A DNA stretch of 64,000 nt from Hydrogenophilales bacterium 16-64-46 (GTDB taxonomy: Bacteria > Pseudomonadota > Gammaproteobacteria > Burkholderiales > Thiobacillaceae), in contig NCGY01000004.1 in NCBI GenBank assembly GCA_002281775.1, positions 62,001-126,000 of the forward strand, in the 5' to 3' direction. Below the pieces are notes generated by a model. That model worked only from the letters and a program-made list of their open reading frames with translations, was not told the origin of the DNA and made no database searches. The position numbers and the translations under genes are program-made. Shown here piece by piece: positions 31,567 to 40,969 of this stretch; the stretch's first letter is position 1, and each line of letters starts with the position of its first letter.

Positions 31567-32427
31567 TTACCGGAACACCACGGTCTTGCTGCCGTGGACC
31601 AGCACGCGGTCTTCGAGGTGGAAGCGCAGCCCGCGCGCCAGCACCGTCTTTTCGATGTCCTTGCCGTAGCGCACCAGGTCCTCGGGCGAATCCGAGTGGT
31701 CGATGCGGATCACGTCCTGCTCGATGATCGGGCCCTGGTCGAGGTCCTCGGTCACGTAATGACAGGTCGCGCCGATCAGCTTCACCCCGCGCTCGAAGGC
31801 CTGGTGGTAGGGGCGCGCGCCGACGAAGCTCGGCAGGAAGCTGTGGTGGATGTTGAGGATGCGGCCCGCATAGGCGCGACACAGTGCGGGCGGGAGAATC
31901 TGCATGTAACGCGCCAGCACCAGGGTGTCGGCGCGCGCGTCCTCGAACAGGCCCTGCATTTCAGCGTAGGCGGCAGCCTTGTTGTCGGACGTCACCGGCA
32001 CATGGTGAAAGGGGATGCCGTGCCACTCGACGAAACCGCGGAAGGTTTCGTGATTGGAGATGACGCAGGGGAGGTCGACGTCGAGTTCCCGCGACTGCCA
32101 GCGCGCCAGCAGGTCGTAGAGGCAGTGCCCCTGCTGCGACACCAGAATCGCCACCCGCTTCTTCTCGGCCGAGTCGGTGATGCGCCAGTCCATGTCGAAC
32201 TCGGCGGCGATGGGCGCGAACTTCTGCTTCAGCGTCGCCAGATCGAAGGGCAGGGAATCGGCACGGATTTCCTGGCGCATGAAGAAGCGTTCCGCCGGCG
32301 CGTCGGCGTGGTGGCTCGCCTCGACGATCCAGCCCTGATGGCGGGCGATGAGGCTGCTGACCGCGGCGACGATACCGACCCGGTCGGGGCAGGACAGCGT
32401 CAGGGCATAGCGGCGGTCGGCACTCAT
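31567..32427 (-). CDS. purU: Formyltetrahydrofolate deformylase
   Basis: A 286-residue protein with an N-terminal ACT domain (YALTLSCPDRVGIVAAVSSL) and a C-terminal formyl-transferase-like hydrolase domain. The latter holds the catalytic pattern in ILNIHHSFLPSFVGA (Asn-His) and KLIGATCHYVTEDLDQGPII (with catalytic Asp). It releases formate and THF from 10-formyl-THF. As first gene of the methylamine cluster it would regenerate THF and dispose of the one-carbon unit produced by N-methylglutamate dehydrogenase. Confidence 0.93.
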   Translation of the reverse strand: MSADRRYALTLSCPDRVGIVAAVSSLIARHQGWIVEASHHADAPAERFFMRQEIRADSLPFDLATLKQKFAPIAAEFDMDWRITDSAEKKRVAILVSQQGHCLYDLLARWQSRELDVDLPCVISNHETFRGFVEWHGIPFHHVPVTSDNKAAAYAEMQGLFEDARADTLVLARYMQILPPALCRAYAGRILNIHHSFLPSFVGARPYHQAFERGVKLIGATCHYVTEDLDQGPIIEQDVIRIDHSDSPEDLVRYGKDIEKTVLARGLRFHLEDRVLVHGSKTVVFR

Positions 32428-32444
32428 CGCGGTTTCTCCTGATG

Positions 32445-32497
32445 CAACATTTGTTCACATGGTGCACCAATAAGTTAATTTAGGTCAACATTTATTC
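32445..32497. promoter_or_regulatory. Probable operator region between purU and the XRE-cupin regulator
   Basis: The divergent intergenic region carries a 12-bp direct repeat CAACATTTRTTC at 32445-32456 and 32486-32497 (41 bp, about four turns, start to start), flanking a perfect palindrome TGGTGCACCA at 32460-32469. The region is AT-rich compared with its surroundings. It is the obvious place for autoregulation by the divergently encoded regulator and control of the methylamine genes. Confidence 0.5.
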
Positions 32498-32535
32498 TTC
32501 TCGTGAATCAGTCGGGCCGTGCCATAATCCGCGCC

Positions 32536-33165
32536 ATGAGCGCACAGACCGAATCCGTCGACCCGGAAATCGCCGAAGCCGCGAGCGGCACGCTGGAACG
32601 CTATCTGGGCAACGCCATCCGCGATCTGCGCCAGCGCCACGGCCTCACCATCGCCGAGGTCGCCGACCGCGCCGGCATCAGCCGCGGCATGCTGTCGAAG
32701 ATCGAGAACGCGCAGACCGCGACCAGCCTCGACGGCCTGAACCGTCTGGCGCAGGCGCTCGGGGTCTCGCTCTCGACCCTGTTCCGCAACTACGACGTGC
32801 CCGAAGGCAGCGCCCAGCTGGTGAAAAAGGGCGAGGGCATGGAAGTCGTGCGCCGCGGCACCCGGCGCGGCCACACCTATCACCTGCTCGCCCACGAGCA
32901 GGGGCCAACCAAGCTGTTCGAGCCCTTCCTCATCACCATCGACTCGCCCGACGCCACCTTCCCGGTGTTCGAGCATCCCGGCACCGAATTCCTCTACATG
33001 CTGGAGGGCCGCATGGAATACCGCCACGGCCAGAACACCTACCTGATGACCCCGGGCGACGCGCTGAGCTTCCGCGGCGAAGTGCCGCACGGCCCGGAAA
33101 AGCTGATCGAACTGCCGATCCGCTTCCTCGCCACCCTCGTCTATCCCGGCCCGGTCGAATCATGA
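32536..33165 (+). CDS. XRE-family regulator with C-terminal cupin domain
   Basis: A 209-residue regulator. It has a helix-turn-helix at residues ~22-80 (LGNAIRDLRQRHGLTIAEVA, GISRGMLSKIENAQTATSLD, LAQALGVSLSTLF) and a cupin sensor at ~125-205 (FPVFEHPGTEFLYMLEGRME, LMTPGDALSFRGEVPHGPE). Family members such as PuuR and SutR bind a small amine or sulfur ligand in the cupin. Its position divergent from purU-mgd-gmaS-mgs makes it the likely regulator of methylamine use. The ATG at 32536 is preferred; an in-frame GTG at 32503 lies in the operator region. Confidence 0.9.
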   Translation: MSAQTESVDPEIAEAASGTLERYLGNAIRDLRQRHGLTIAEVADRAGISRGMLSKIENAQTATSLDGLNRLAQALGVSLSTLFRNYDVPEGSAQLVKKGEGMEVVRRGTRRGHTYHLLAHEQGPTKLFEPFLITIDSPDATFPVFEHPGTEFLYMLEGRMEYRHGQNTYLMTPGDALSFRGEVPHGPEKLIELPIRFLATLVYPGPVES

Positions 33166-33623
33166 ACGGCGTCACCCTCGCGGCGGCGGGCGAGGCCGAC
33201 CTGCCCGAGCTGGCTGCCTTGCTCGATGCGCTGTTTGCCATCGAACAGGACTTTCACCCCGACCCCGAAAAGCAGCGCCGGGGCCTCTGCGCCCTGCTGG
33301 CTTCGCCCACAGCGCACATCGCGATCGCCCGCGACGACGAGGCGCGCGTGATCGGCATGGCAACGGCACAACTGGTGATCTCCACCGCGGAAGGCGCGGC
33401 GTCGGCGTGGATCGAGGACGTGGTGGTGCGCGACGGCTGGCGTGGCCGCGGTGTCGGGCGCGCCCTGCTGGACACGGTGCTGGCGTGGGCGCGCAGCCAG
33501 GGTGCGGTGCGCGCCCAGCTGCTCGCCGACCTGGACAACGCCCCCGCGCTGGCCTTCTACGACCACGTCGGCTGGCAGCCCACGCGCCTGGGGGCCTGGC
33601 GAAAGCAGATCGGCGCGTCCTAG
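33162..33623 (+). CDS. GNAT family N-acetyltransferase
   Basis: A 153-residue single-domain GNAT enzyme with the acetyl-CoA pyrophosphate loop in EDVVVRDGWRGRGVGRALLD (motif A, RxxGxG/A form) and the later NAPALAFYDHVGWQP motif B. The substrate is unknown; an amine is plausible from the context. It overlaps the regulator stop by four bases (ATGA), so the two are co-translated. Confidence 0.88.
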   Translation: MNGVTLAAAGEADLPELAALLDALFAIEQDFHPDPEKQRRGLCALLASPTAHIAIARDDEARVIGMATAQLVISTAEGAASAWIEDVVVRDGWRGRGVGRALLDTVLAWARSQGAVRAQLLADLDNAPALAFYDHVGWQPTRLGAWRKQIGAS

Positions 33624-33690
33624 GCGGACGGCGGCGACAGGCCGGGGCGACATCGAATCGCCGGGTCAGGATCACAGAATGGTGCGGCGC

Positions 33691-33707
33691 TGCACCAAAA
33701 AAATGCT
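33691..33707 (+). promoter_or_regulatory. Candidate NtrC-type site upstream of the ABC/guanidine operon
   Basis: TGCACC-N5-AATGCT keeps a perfect left half and three of six bases of the right half of the NtrC consensus TGCACC-N5-GGTGCA. A further ATGGTGC lies just upstream at 33679-33685. It is about 90 bp upstream of the sigma-54 promoter at 33783, a normal enhancer distance. Confidence 0.5.
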
Positions 33708-33782
33708 CTTTCGTCGCCCGGAAGAGACTGTGAGAAATCATGAATGCCTGTTATTTCATGTACATAGCGCCATATTACTGGG

Positions 33783-33798
33783 TGGCATGAGGGTTGCT
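33783..33798 (+). promoter_or_regulatory. Sigma-54 promoter of the ABC transporter/guanidine operon
   Basis: TGGCATG-N4-TTGCT: the -24 GG (33784-33785) and -12 GC (33796-33797) are exactly 10 bp apart, with a full TTGCT -12 box and one mismatch in the -24 box. The expected start is near 33809, which falls inside the palindrome at 33805-33831. The coding region begins at 33858. Confidence 0.78.
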
Positions 33799-33804
33799 AG
33801 TAGT

Positions 33805-33831
33805 GAAATGAATATTACGAATATTCATTTC
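33805..33831. promoter_or_regulatory. Perfect 12-bp-arm palindrome over the predicted transcription start
   Basis: GAAATGAATATT (33805-33816), ACG, AATATTCATTTC (33820-33831): both arms are fully complementary. Placed 8 bp after the -12 element and covering the predicted +1, it has the position of a repressor operator. In RNA it would be an AU-rich hairpin at the very 5' end. The NikR-like ribbon-helix-helix protein encoded in the operon is one candidate binder, the upstream XRE protein another. Confidence 0.6.
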
Positions 33832-33857
33832 GGTAATACCCATCCAAGGAGCCCACC

Positions 33858-34856
33858 ATGAATTTGGCGTATGTCAGAAGTATCCTGAAGACCGTCTTCT
33901 CCCGGCTGCTGATTCCTGCCGCCGCAGTCCTGGCGCTCTCGGCGCAGGCGGCCCAGCCCCTCAAGATCGGTTATAGCGACTGGCCGGGCTGGGTGGCCTG
34001 GCAGGTGGCGATCGACAAGGGCTGGTTCAAGGAAGCCGGCGTGCCGGTGCAGTTCGAATGGTTCGACTACACCGCGTCGATGGACGCGTTCTCGGCCGGC
34101 AAGATCGACGCCGTGACCATGACCAACGGCGACGCGCTCGTCACCGGCGCGGCGGGTGCCCGGAGCGTGATGATCCTGATCAACGACTACTCCAACGGCA
34201 ACGACATGATCATCGGCAAGCCCGGCGTGCGTTCTCTCAAGGCGCTGAAAGGCAAGAAGGTCGCGGTCGAGATGGGCTTTGTCGAGCACCTGCTGCTGCT
34301 CAACGGCCTGAAGAAGGCGGGCATGAAGGAGTCCGACGTGACGCTGGTCAACGCCAAAACCAACGAGATGCCGCAGATGCTCGCGTCCGGCGACGTCGAC
34401 GCCGTCGGGGCGTGGCAGCCGATTTCCGGCCAGGCGCTGAAGTCGGTGCCGGGTGCCCGCCCGATCTACACCTCCGCCGACGAACCCGGCCTGATCTACG
34501 ACGTGCTGGCGGTCAACCCCGCGAGCGCCAAGCAGCGCCGCGCCGAGTGGCTCAAGGTCGCGAAGGTGTGGGACCGCGTGGTGAAGTACATCAACGATCC
34601 CAAGACCCAGCCCGATGCGGTGAAGATCATGGCCGCCCGGGTCGGTGTGTCGCCCGCGGCCTATCTGCCGCTGCTCAAGGGCACCCGGCTCCTCACCCTC
34701 GATGAAGCAAAGAAGATCTACGTCAAGGGCGAGGGCTTCAAGACCCTCTACGGCTCGACCAAGATCGCGGACGACTTCAACGTCGCCAACGAGGTGTACA
34801 AGAAGCCCGAGGACGTGAACAGCTACCTCGACGCGTCGTTCACCTTCGCCAAGTAA
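33858..34856 (+). CDS. ABC transporter substrate-binding protein (NMT1/SsuA type)
   Basis: A 332-residue protein with an N-terminal Sec signal (cleavage near AQAAQP) and the NMT1/nitrate-sulfonate-type periplasmic fold. Key segments are [59 protein letters not shown] and [11 protein letters not shown]. Such proteins bind sulfonates, nitrate, pyrimidines or small nitrogen compounds. The downstream DUF1989 and carboxylase genes point to guanidine, urea or a derivative. First gene of the sigma-54 operon. Confidence 0.88.
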   Translation: MNLAYVRSILKTVFSRLLIPAAAVLALSAQAAQPLKIGYSDWPGWVAWQVAIDKGWFKEAGVPVQFEWFDYTASMDAFSAGKIDAVTMTNGDALVTGAAGARSVMILINDYSNGNDMIIGKPGVRSLKALKGKKVAVEMGFVEHLLLLNGLKKAGMKESDVTLVNAKTNEMPQMLASGDVDAVGAWQPISGQALKSVPGARPIYTSADEPGLIYDVLAVNPASAKQRRAEWLKVAKVWDRVVKYINDPKTQPDAVKIMAARVGVSPAAYLPLLKGTRLLTLDEAKKIYVKGEGFKTLYGSTKIADDFNVANEVYKKPEDVNSYLDASFTFAK

Positions 34857-34875
34857 GTCTGGGCGCGCAGCGGAA

Positions 34876-35832
34876 ATGAGCCGGATCGCCCTGCTGACCG
34901 AAAGCGACACTCGCCAGCGCATGCTGCTGGCGGTCGGTTCGTTCCTGTTGCCGCTTCTCGTCTGGTGCCTGGTGAGCTATGTCCCGTTCATCTGGCACCC
35001 CAAGGTCGAGATCACCGTGCCCGGCGGCATCGACTACTTCCAGACCGGCATGCTGGTCGACCGGCCGCAGTTCGAGGACGAGCTGGCTTACGCGCGCGAA
35101 CAGAACCTGGCGCTGCCGGCCGGCCGGCCGGCCAACCCCATCTACCTGCCGGCACCGCACGAAGTGGCGCAGGCTTTCTACACCGGTTTCGTCAAGGAAC
35201 CCGTGCAAAAGGACGCGCCCTGGCTGCACGAAAGCCTGTGGCACAGCATCCAGATCATCTTCTGGGGCTTCGTCATCTCGTCCATCATCGGCGTGCCGCT
35301 CGGCATCCTTGCCGGCACCTATACCCGTCTCGGACGCCTGACCGAACCCTTCGTCGAGTTCTTCCGTTATCTGCCCGCACCCGCATTCGGCGCGCTGGCG
35401 GTGGCCGTGCTGGGCATCTACGACGGCCCCAAGATCGCGATCATCGTCATCGGCACCCTGTTCCAGCAGGTGCTCATCATCGCCAACACCACGCGCAAGC
35501 TCGAAGCCACCATCGTCGAGGCCGCGCGCACTCTGGGCACGCGCGGCGGCAGGCTGCTCACCAAGGTGGTGGTGCCGGGCATCCTGCCTGAGTTGTACCG
35601 CGACCAGCGCATCCTGCTCGGCTGGGCGTGGACCTACCTGATCGTCGCCGAACTCATCGGCACCAGCTCGGGCATCACCTTCTACATCACCCAGCAGGCG
35701 CGCTATCAGCACTTCGACAACGTCTACGCCGCGATCATGATCATCGGCATCATCGGCTTCGGTACCGACCTGATCCTGGCGCGGCTGGGCAAGCGCCTGT
35801 TTCCCTGGGACCGCAGCCAGGAGCGGAGATAA
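34876..35832 (+). CDS. ABC transporter permease (SsuC/TauC type)
   Basis: A 318-residue protein with an N-terminal membrane anchor, a ~90-residue periplasmic insert (residues ~45-115) and the standard BPD_transp_1 core with five or six helices. The EAA-type loop is EAARTLGTRGGRLLTKVVVP. The insert after the first helix is long for this family. It is encoded 19 bp behind the binding protein and pairs with the ATPase that follows. Confidence 0.9.
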   Translation: MSRIALLTESDTRQRMLLAVGSFLLPLLVWCLVSYVPFIWHPKVEITVPGGIDYFQTGMLVDRPQFEDELAYAREQNLALPAGRPANPIYLPAPHEVAQAFYTGFVKEPVQKDAPWLHESLWHSIQIIFWGFVISSIIGVPLGILAGTYTRLGRLTEPFVEFFRYLPAPAFGALAVAVLGIYDGPKIAIIVIGTLFQQVLIIANTTRKLEATIVEAARTLGTRGGRLLTKVVVPGILPELYRDQRILLGWAWTYLIVAELIGTSSGITFYITQQARYQHFDNVYAAIMIIGIIGFGTDLILARLGKRLFPWDRSQERR

Positions 35833-35835
35833 GCC

Positions 35836-36747
<912 letters not shown>

Positions 36748-36756
36748 GAGGCTGCG

Positions 36757-37533
36757 ATGCGCTGGTCCGATCTCACCTGGTGCGAAATCCCCGACGTGCT
36801 CGCGCGCTGCGGCCACGCAGCCCTGCTGCCCGTGGGCGCGACCGAGCAGCACGGCCCGCACCTGGGCTGCGGCGTCGACGCCGTGATCGCGGAAGAACTG
36901 TGCGAGGCGGTCGCCGCGCAGACCGGCGTGCCCATGCTGCCCGTGCTGCCCTACGGCTGTTCGCTCGGCCACAGCCGGCGCTGGCCGGGCACGCTCGCGC
37001 TGTCGCCCGTCACCCTGATCCAGCTGGTCAAGGAAATCGGTGACTGGGCGGTGCACAGCGGCATCCGCCGTCTGTTCATCGTCAACGCCCACGTCACCAA
37101 CGCCGCGCCCTTGCGCTGCGCGCTGGAAATGCTACGCGCCGAGCACGACGACCTGAGCGTCGCGGTCATCAATACCGCGACGCTCAGCGAGCGGGTGCGT
37201 GCGTTTCATTCCGCGGACGCGGCCGACTGGCATGCCAACGACGCCGAGGCCTCGATCATGTTGGCGATCGCGCCCGAGGGCGTGCGCCCGGACCGGCTCC
37301 CCGATGCCGACGACCCCGACCGCACCTGCGGCTGCGTGTTTGCGCATCCGGTCAACCGCACCAGTCTGAATGGCGTCACCGGCACGCCGAGCCAGGCGAC
37401 GGTGGAGAAAGGCCGGCAGTGGTTCGCGTGGCTGGTCGACGACCTCGCCGCCCTGGTCAGGACGGGCATGGCGGAAACGCCACCCTTGCCGCATTCGTAT
37501 TTCGGGGACGCCGTCCCCGCCACCCCCCGCTAG
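36757..37533 (+). CDS. Creatininase family amidohydrolase
   Basis: A 258-residue protein of the creatininase/creatinine amidohydrolase fold. The N-terminal metal site [15 protein letters not shown] (Glu, His, Asp) is intact. The second metal-site region reads [14 protein letters not shown] instead of the usual HAGxxETS, keeping His and Glu. Family activities include creatinine, creatine-like and formamide hydrolysis. In this operon it may hydrolyse a substituted guanidine or cyclic precursor before the carboxylase step, but no substrate can be fixed from sequence. Confidence 0.82.
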   Translation: MRWSDLTWCEIPDVLARCGHAALLPVGATEQHGPHLGCGVDAVIAEELCEAVAAQTGVPMLPVLPYGCSLGHSRRWPGTLALSPVTLIQLVKEIGDWAVHSGIRRLFIVNAHVTNAAPLRCALEMLRAEHDDLSVAVINTATLSERVRAFHSADAADWHANDAEASIMLAIAPEGVRPDRLPDADDPDRTCGCVFAHPVNRTSLNGVTGTPSQATVEKGRQWFAWLVDDLAALVRTGMAETPPLPHSYFGDAVPATPR

Positions 37534-37543
37534 AGGAAGCTTC

Positions 37544-38947
37544 ATGAGTGCTGTCACTGCCGTTCTCGACCAACCCGACACCGCCGCCCATGCGGCCGAG
37601 GACACCGCGCGGCTCCAGCGCGAACTGATGGACAAGGGCGTGCGCTATTGCATCGGTGCCTACGTCGACATCCATGGCGTGCCCAAGGCCAAGGTGGTGC
37701 CCATCGCCCACCTTGGCCACATGGCGAAAGGATCCGAGCGCTACACCGGCTATGCGCTCGACGGCCTCGGCCAGGCGCCGAACGACGACGAGCTGACCTC
37801 GGTGCCCGATCTCGACCGCGCGATCCAGCTGCCGTGGGAACCGAAAATCGCCTGGATCCCATCCGACAACCACTTCCAGGGCAAGCCCTACGCGCTCAAC
37901 ACGCGCGTCGCGCTGAAGAACCAGCTCGCCGAGGCGGCCAAACTCGGCTTCGGCCTGAACCTGGGGATCGAGTGCGAGATCTTCCTGCTGAAGCAGGGCG
38001 AGGACGGCAGCCTCTCGGTGCCCGACCCCGAGGACAAGCTCGCCAAGCCCTGCTACGACGTGCGCGGCTTCGTCAACAACTTCTCCTGGCTGGACAAGGT
38101 GGCTACGACCATCAACGACCTCGGCTGGGACCTCTATTCCTTCGACCACGAGGACGCCAACGGCCAGTTCGAGTTCGACTTCCAGTACGCCGACGCGCTC
38201 ACCACCTGCGACCGGCTGACCTTCTTCCGCTTCATGGCCAAGCACTACGCGCGCGAGGAGGGGCTGCTCGCCACCATGATGCCCAAGCCCTTCGCCGACA
38301 AGACCGGCAACGGCGCGCACTTCAACATGTCGCTCTACGACCTCGAGACCGGAAAGAACCTGTTCGCCTGCGCGCCCGAAGACGATCCGCACGGCATCGG
38401 CCTCACCCCGCTCGGCTACAGCTTCGTCGCCGGCATCCTCAAGCACGGTCGCGCGCTGTGCGCCGTGTTCGCGCCGACGGTGAACAGCTACAAGCGGCTG
38501 GTGCGGCGCGGCGCGATGAGCTATTTTTCCTGGGCGCCGGTGTTCAACTCCTGGGGCTCCAACAACCGGACCAACTCGGTGCGGATTCCGGCCGGCGGCG
38601 GCCGCTGCGAATCGCGCAACGCCGACGGCGCGGTGAACCCCTACCTCGCGGCGACGCTGGTGCTCGCCGCCGGCCTCGAAGGCATCCGCGAAGGCCTCGA
38701 CCCGGGCAGGCCGAACGAGGACAACCTGTACGAGATCGGCGACGCCGAACGCGCCGCGCGCGGCATCGAGTTCCTGCCGCAGACCCTGCAGGAGGCGGTC
38801 GCCGCCTTCGCCGCCGACCCGCTGGTCGAGGCCACGCTGGGCCGTGCGCTGCGCGATGAGTTCATCCGCTACAAGACCGAGGAGTGGGAGACTTATCATC
38901 TCGCGGTCAGCCAGTGGGAAGTCGAACGCTACAGCTACATGTTCTGA
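37544..38947 (+). CDS. Type III glutamine synthetase-like enzyme (second copy)
   Basis: A 467-residue glutamine-synthetase fold protein, distinct from gmaS at 25311. It shares [73 protein letters not shown] and [19 protein letters not shown]. The catalytic framework is complete, so it should be an ATP-dependent glutamate-amine ligase. Whether it uses ammonia released from the guanidine/urea substrate or an alkylamine is open. The ATG at 37544 follows GAGGAAG. It lies 10 bp behind the creatininase gene. Confidence 0.88.
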   Translation: MSAVTAVLDQPDTAAHAAEDTARLQRELMDKGVRYCIGAYVDIHGVPKAKVVPIAHLGHMAKGSERYTGYALDGLGQAPNDDELTSVPDLDRAIQLPWEPKIAWIPSDNHFQGKPYALNTRVALKNQLAEAAKLGFGLNLGIECEIFLLKQGEDGSLSVPDPEDKLAKPCYDVRGFVNNFSWLDKVATTINDLGWDLYSFDHEDANGQFEFDFQYADALTTCDRLTFFRFMAKHYAREEGLLATMMPKPFADKTGNGAHFNMSLYDLETGKNLFACAPEDDPHGIGLTPLGYSFVAGILKHGRALCAVFAPTVNSYKRLVRRGAMSYFSWAPVFNSWGSNNRTNSVRIPAGGGRCESRNADGAVNPYLAATLVLAAGLEGIREGLDPGRPNEDNLYEIGDAERAARGIEFLPQTLQEAVAAFAADPLVEATLGRALRDEFIRYKTEEWETYHLAVSQWEVERYSYMF

Positions 38948-38954
38948 GGATGGG

Positions 38955-39425
38955 ATGAAAGCGAACCTGGAAAAAACCACGAACCTCGTCAGCCGGATCA
39001 GCGTCTCGCTGCCGCCCGACCTGCTCGCCGAGCTCGACCGCATGGTCGAGCTGCGCGGCTACGGCAGCCGTTCGCAGGCGATCGGCGAAATGGTCAACTT
39101 CCAGCTTGCCGAGCACAAGCGCGCGCTCGGCAACGCGGTCATGGCCGGCACGCTCACCCTGCTCTACAACCGGGCGACGCGCGGCCTGCAGGGCCGGCTC
39201 GCCGACCTGCAGTACCAGCACATCGCCGAGGTCATCAGCTCGCTGCACGTGCACCTGTCGGAAGACCAGATGCTCGAAGTGCTGCTGGTGCAGGGGCCGG
39301 CCTCGCGCCTCCAGGCCATCGCCGACGAGATGATCGCGCTGCGCGGCGTCGTCACCGGCCACCTGCAACTGCTGACGGCGGTGATCCCGCCGCTGCACGC
39401 GCCCGCCAGCGAAACCGAGGAATGA
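38955..39425 (+). CDS. NikR-like ribbon-helix-helix regulator lacking the nickel-ligand cysteine
   Basis: A 156-residue protein with an N-terminal ribbon-helix-helix domain (SRISVSLPPDLLAELDRM, GYGSRSQAIGEMV) and the C-terminal ACT-like NikR sensor domain (SSLHVHLSEDQMLEVLLVQG). The two HxH ligands H98 and H100 remain, but the position of NikR Cys95 is Met106. The regulator therefore probably does not bind nickel as classical NikR does; a changed ligand is inferred. It sits between the glutamine synthetase and DUF1989 genes and overlaps the latter by four bases. Confidence 0.85.
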   Translation: MKANLEKTTNLVSRISVSLPPDLLAELDRMVELRGYGSRSQAIGEMVNFQLAEHKRALGNAVMAGTLTLLYNRATRGLQGRLADLQYQHIAEVISSLHVHLSEDQMLEVLLVQGPASRLQAIADEMIALRGVVTGHLQLLTAVIPPLHAPASETEE

Positions 39426-40234
39426 ACATGGAACACCCCGAACTCGCCCTCGACAACCCGCCGGCGTCGGCGCCGGTCGACGTCGTCGACCACTGGCGCG
39501 GCTTCGCCCCCGACCTGGCGGCGGACAAGGTGCTGTTCTCCGAGCGCGTGCCCGGCGGCGGCCACTGGTCGTACCGCCTGCCGCGCGGCACCACGCTGCG
39601 CATGACGGCGCTGGACGCGGGGGCCAATCTTGCGTTGGTGCTCTACTCGGCGCAGGAAAAGCTCGAGCGCTACAACCTGCCGGATTCGCTCAAGGCCCAG
39701 CACACCGCGCACTACACCCGCGGCCACGTGCTGATGAGCGACATGGGGCGCGCCATGGCGTCGATCACCGCCGACACCGTCGGCTGGCACGACCCGCTCG
39801 GCTTGTTGCTCGACAATCGCCTGATGCACGAGAAATACGGCGCGCATCCCTACCAGCAGTACCGCAACGGCATGTACCGCTCCGGCCGCGACGGCCTGCT
39901 GATCGAGATCGGCAAGTACGGTCTCGCCAAGCGCGACCTGGTGGCACCGGTCAATTTTTTCAGCAAGGTGGTGGTGGATGACGAAGGCCGCTTCCACTAC
40001 GTGCCGGGCCACGCCCGGGCCGGCGACCACGTCGACCTGCGCCTCGACATGGACGTGATCGTCGCGTATTCCACCGCGCCGCACCCGCTCGACCCGAACC
40101 CGGACTACGCGCCGGGCAAGGTCGGGCTGGCCGTGTGGCGTTCCGGCCCCGCGCCGGCGGACGACTATTGCCGGGCCTTCCGTGCGGAAAACGCCCGTGC
40201 GCTCTATAACACCGACATGCTCTACCTGGCCTGA
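39422..40234 (+). CDS. Urea-carboxylase-associated DUF1989 protein (carboxyguanidine deiminase-type subunit)
   Basis: A 270-residue DUF1989 protein with a core ALDAGANLALVLYSAQEKLE, DTVGWHDPL, FFSKVVVDDEGRF and HVDLRLDMDVIVAYSTAPHP. Pairs of DUF1989 proteins next to biotin carboxylases were first named UAAP1/2 and later shown in guanidine-degrading bacteria to be carboxyguanidine deiminase (CgdA/CgdB). The start overlaps the regulator stop (ATGA). Compared with the second protein, the cysteines around the GxHD motif are absent, so it may be the non-catalytic partner. Confidence 0.85.
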   Translation: MNMEHPELALDNPPASAPVDVVDHWRGFAPDLAADKVLFSERVPGGGHWSYRLPRGTTLRMTALDAGANLALVLYSAQEKLERYNLPDSLKAQHTAHYTRGHVLMSDMGRAMASITADTVGWHDPLGLLLDNRLMHEKYGAHPYQQYRNGMYRSGRDGLLIEIGKYGLAKRDLVAPVNFFSKVVVDDEGRFHYVPGHARAGDHVDLRLDMDVIVAYSTAPHPLDPNPDYAPGKVGLAVWRSGPAPADDYCRAFRAENARALYNTDMLYLA

Positions 40235-40244
40235 GGAGACGACC

Positions 40245-40901
40245 ATGACCGCCACCGCCATCCGCATCCAGGAAAGCCCGCTCGACCCGGCGCAGGCCGT
40301 GTACGACCACACCGTGCCGGCCGGCGAGCCCTACCTGCTTGCGATCGCGAAGGGCCAGACCCTGCGCATCGTCGACCTCGAGGGCAACCAGGCGGTCGAC
40401 GTGATCTTCTACAACCGCGACGACGGTGCCGAGCACTACAGCGCGACCGAGACCCTTCTGCGCCAGGGCGGCATCTACCTCACCACCGGCTCGGTGCTCT
40501 ACAGCGACGACGGCAATCCCATGCTCACGATCGTCGCCGACACCTGCGGCCGCCACGACACCCTGGGCGGTGCCTGCGCGGCCGAGAGCAATACCGTGCG
40601 CTACGCCCTGCAGAAAAAATTCATGCACAGCTGCCGCGACAACTACCTGACGGCGCTGCAGCACGCCGACATCGGCCTCGGCAAGCGTGACCTGGTGCCC
40701 AACATCAACTTCTTCATGAACGTGCCGGTGACCGAGTCGGGCGGGCTGAGCTTCGCCGACGGCGTCTCGGCACCCGGCAAGTACGTCGAGTTGCGCGCCG
40801 AGATGAACCTGTGGATGCTGGTCTCCAACTGCCCGCAGCTGAACAACCCCTGCAACGCCTACCATCCGACGCCGGCGCGTTTTCTGCTCTGGAATCCCTG
40901 A
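40245..40901 (+). CDS. Urea-carboxylase-associated DUF1989 protein (second deiminase-type subunit)
   Basis: A 218-residue DUF1989 protein. The putative metal site is complete: DTCGRHDTLGGACAAES and, near the C-terminus, NCPQLNNPCNAYHPTP, with DLEGNQAVDVIFYNRDD earlier. With the preceding protein it forms the CgdAB-type pair predicted to convert carboxyguanidine to allophanate and ammonia. The ATG at 40245 follows GAGGAGA; the longer frame from 40182 overlaps the previous gene needlessly. Confidence 0.87.
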   Translation: MTATAIRIQESPLDPAQAVYDHTVPAGEPYLLAIAKGQTLRIVDLEGNQAVDVIFYNRDDGAEHYSATETLLRQGGIYLTTGSVLYSDDGNPMLTIVADTCGRHDTLGGACAAESNTVRYALQKKFMHSCRDNYLTALQHADIGLGKRDLVPNINFFMNVPVTESGGLSFADGVSAPGKYVELRAEMNLWMLVSNCPQLNNPCNAYHPTPARFLLWNP

Positions 40902-40969
40902 CCGCCCGCCGCACGGGACGGCCCCTGCGGCAATAAAAACGACGCGGGACGACCCGCAGCAGGTATCGC

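Noticed and set aside
31567..32427. Cluster read as a plain sarcosine oxidase operon (soxBDAG-purU)
   Set aside because: The adjoining gmaS and mgsABC homologues in the same overlapping operon make N-methylglutamate the more likely substrate; sarcosine as side substrate is not excluded.
32505..32525. Sigma-54-like TGGCACG on the minus strand before purU
   Set aside because: The -24 part matches, but the position of the -12 GC dinucleotide is CT, so the spacing rule fails.
33624..33857. Guanidine-I (ykkC) or guanidine-II (mini-ykkC) riboswitch before the ABC/guanidine operon
   Set aside because: No ykkC core motifs are seen. The single hairpin has an ACG centre, but the perfect palindrome does not allow an ACGR tetraloop in register, and a second ACGR hairpin is lacking.
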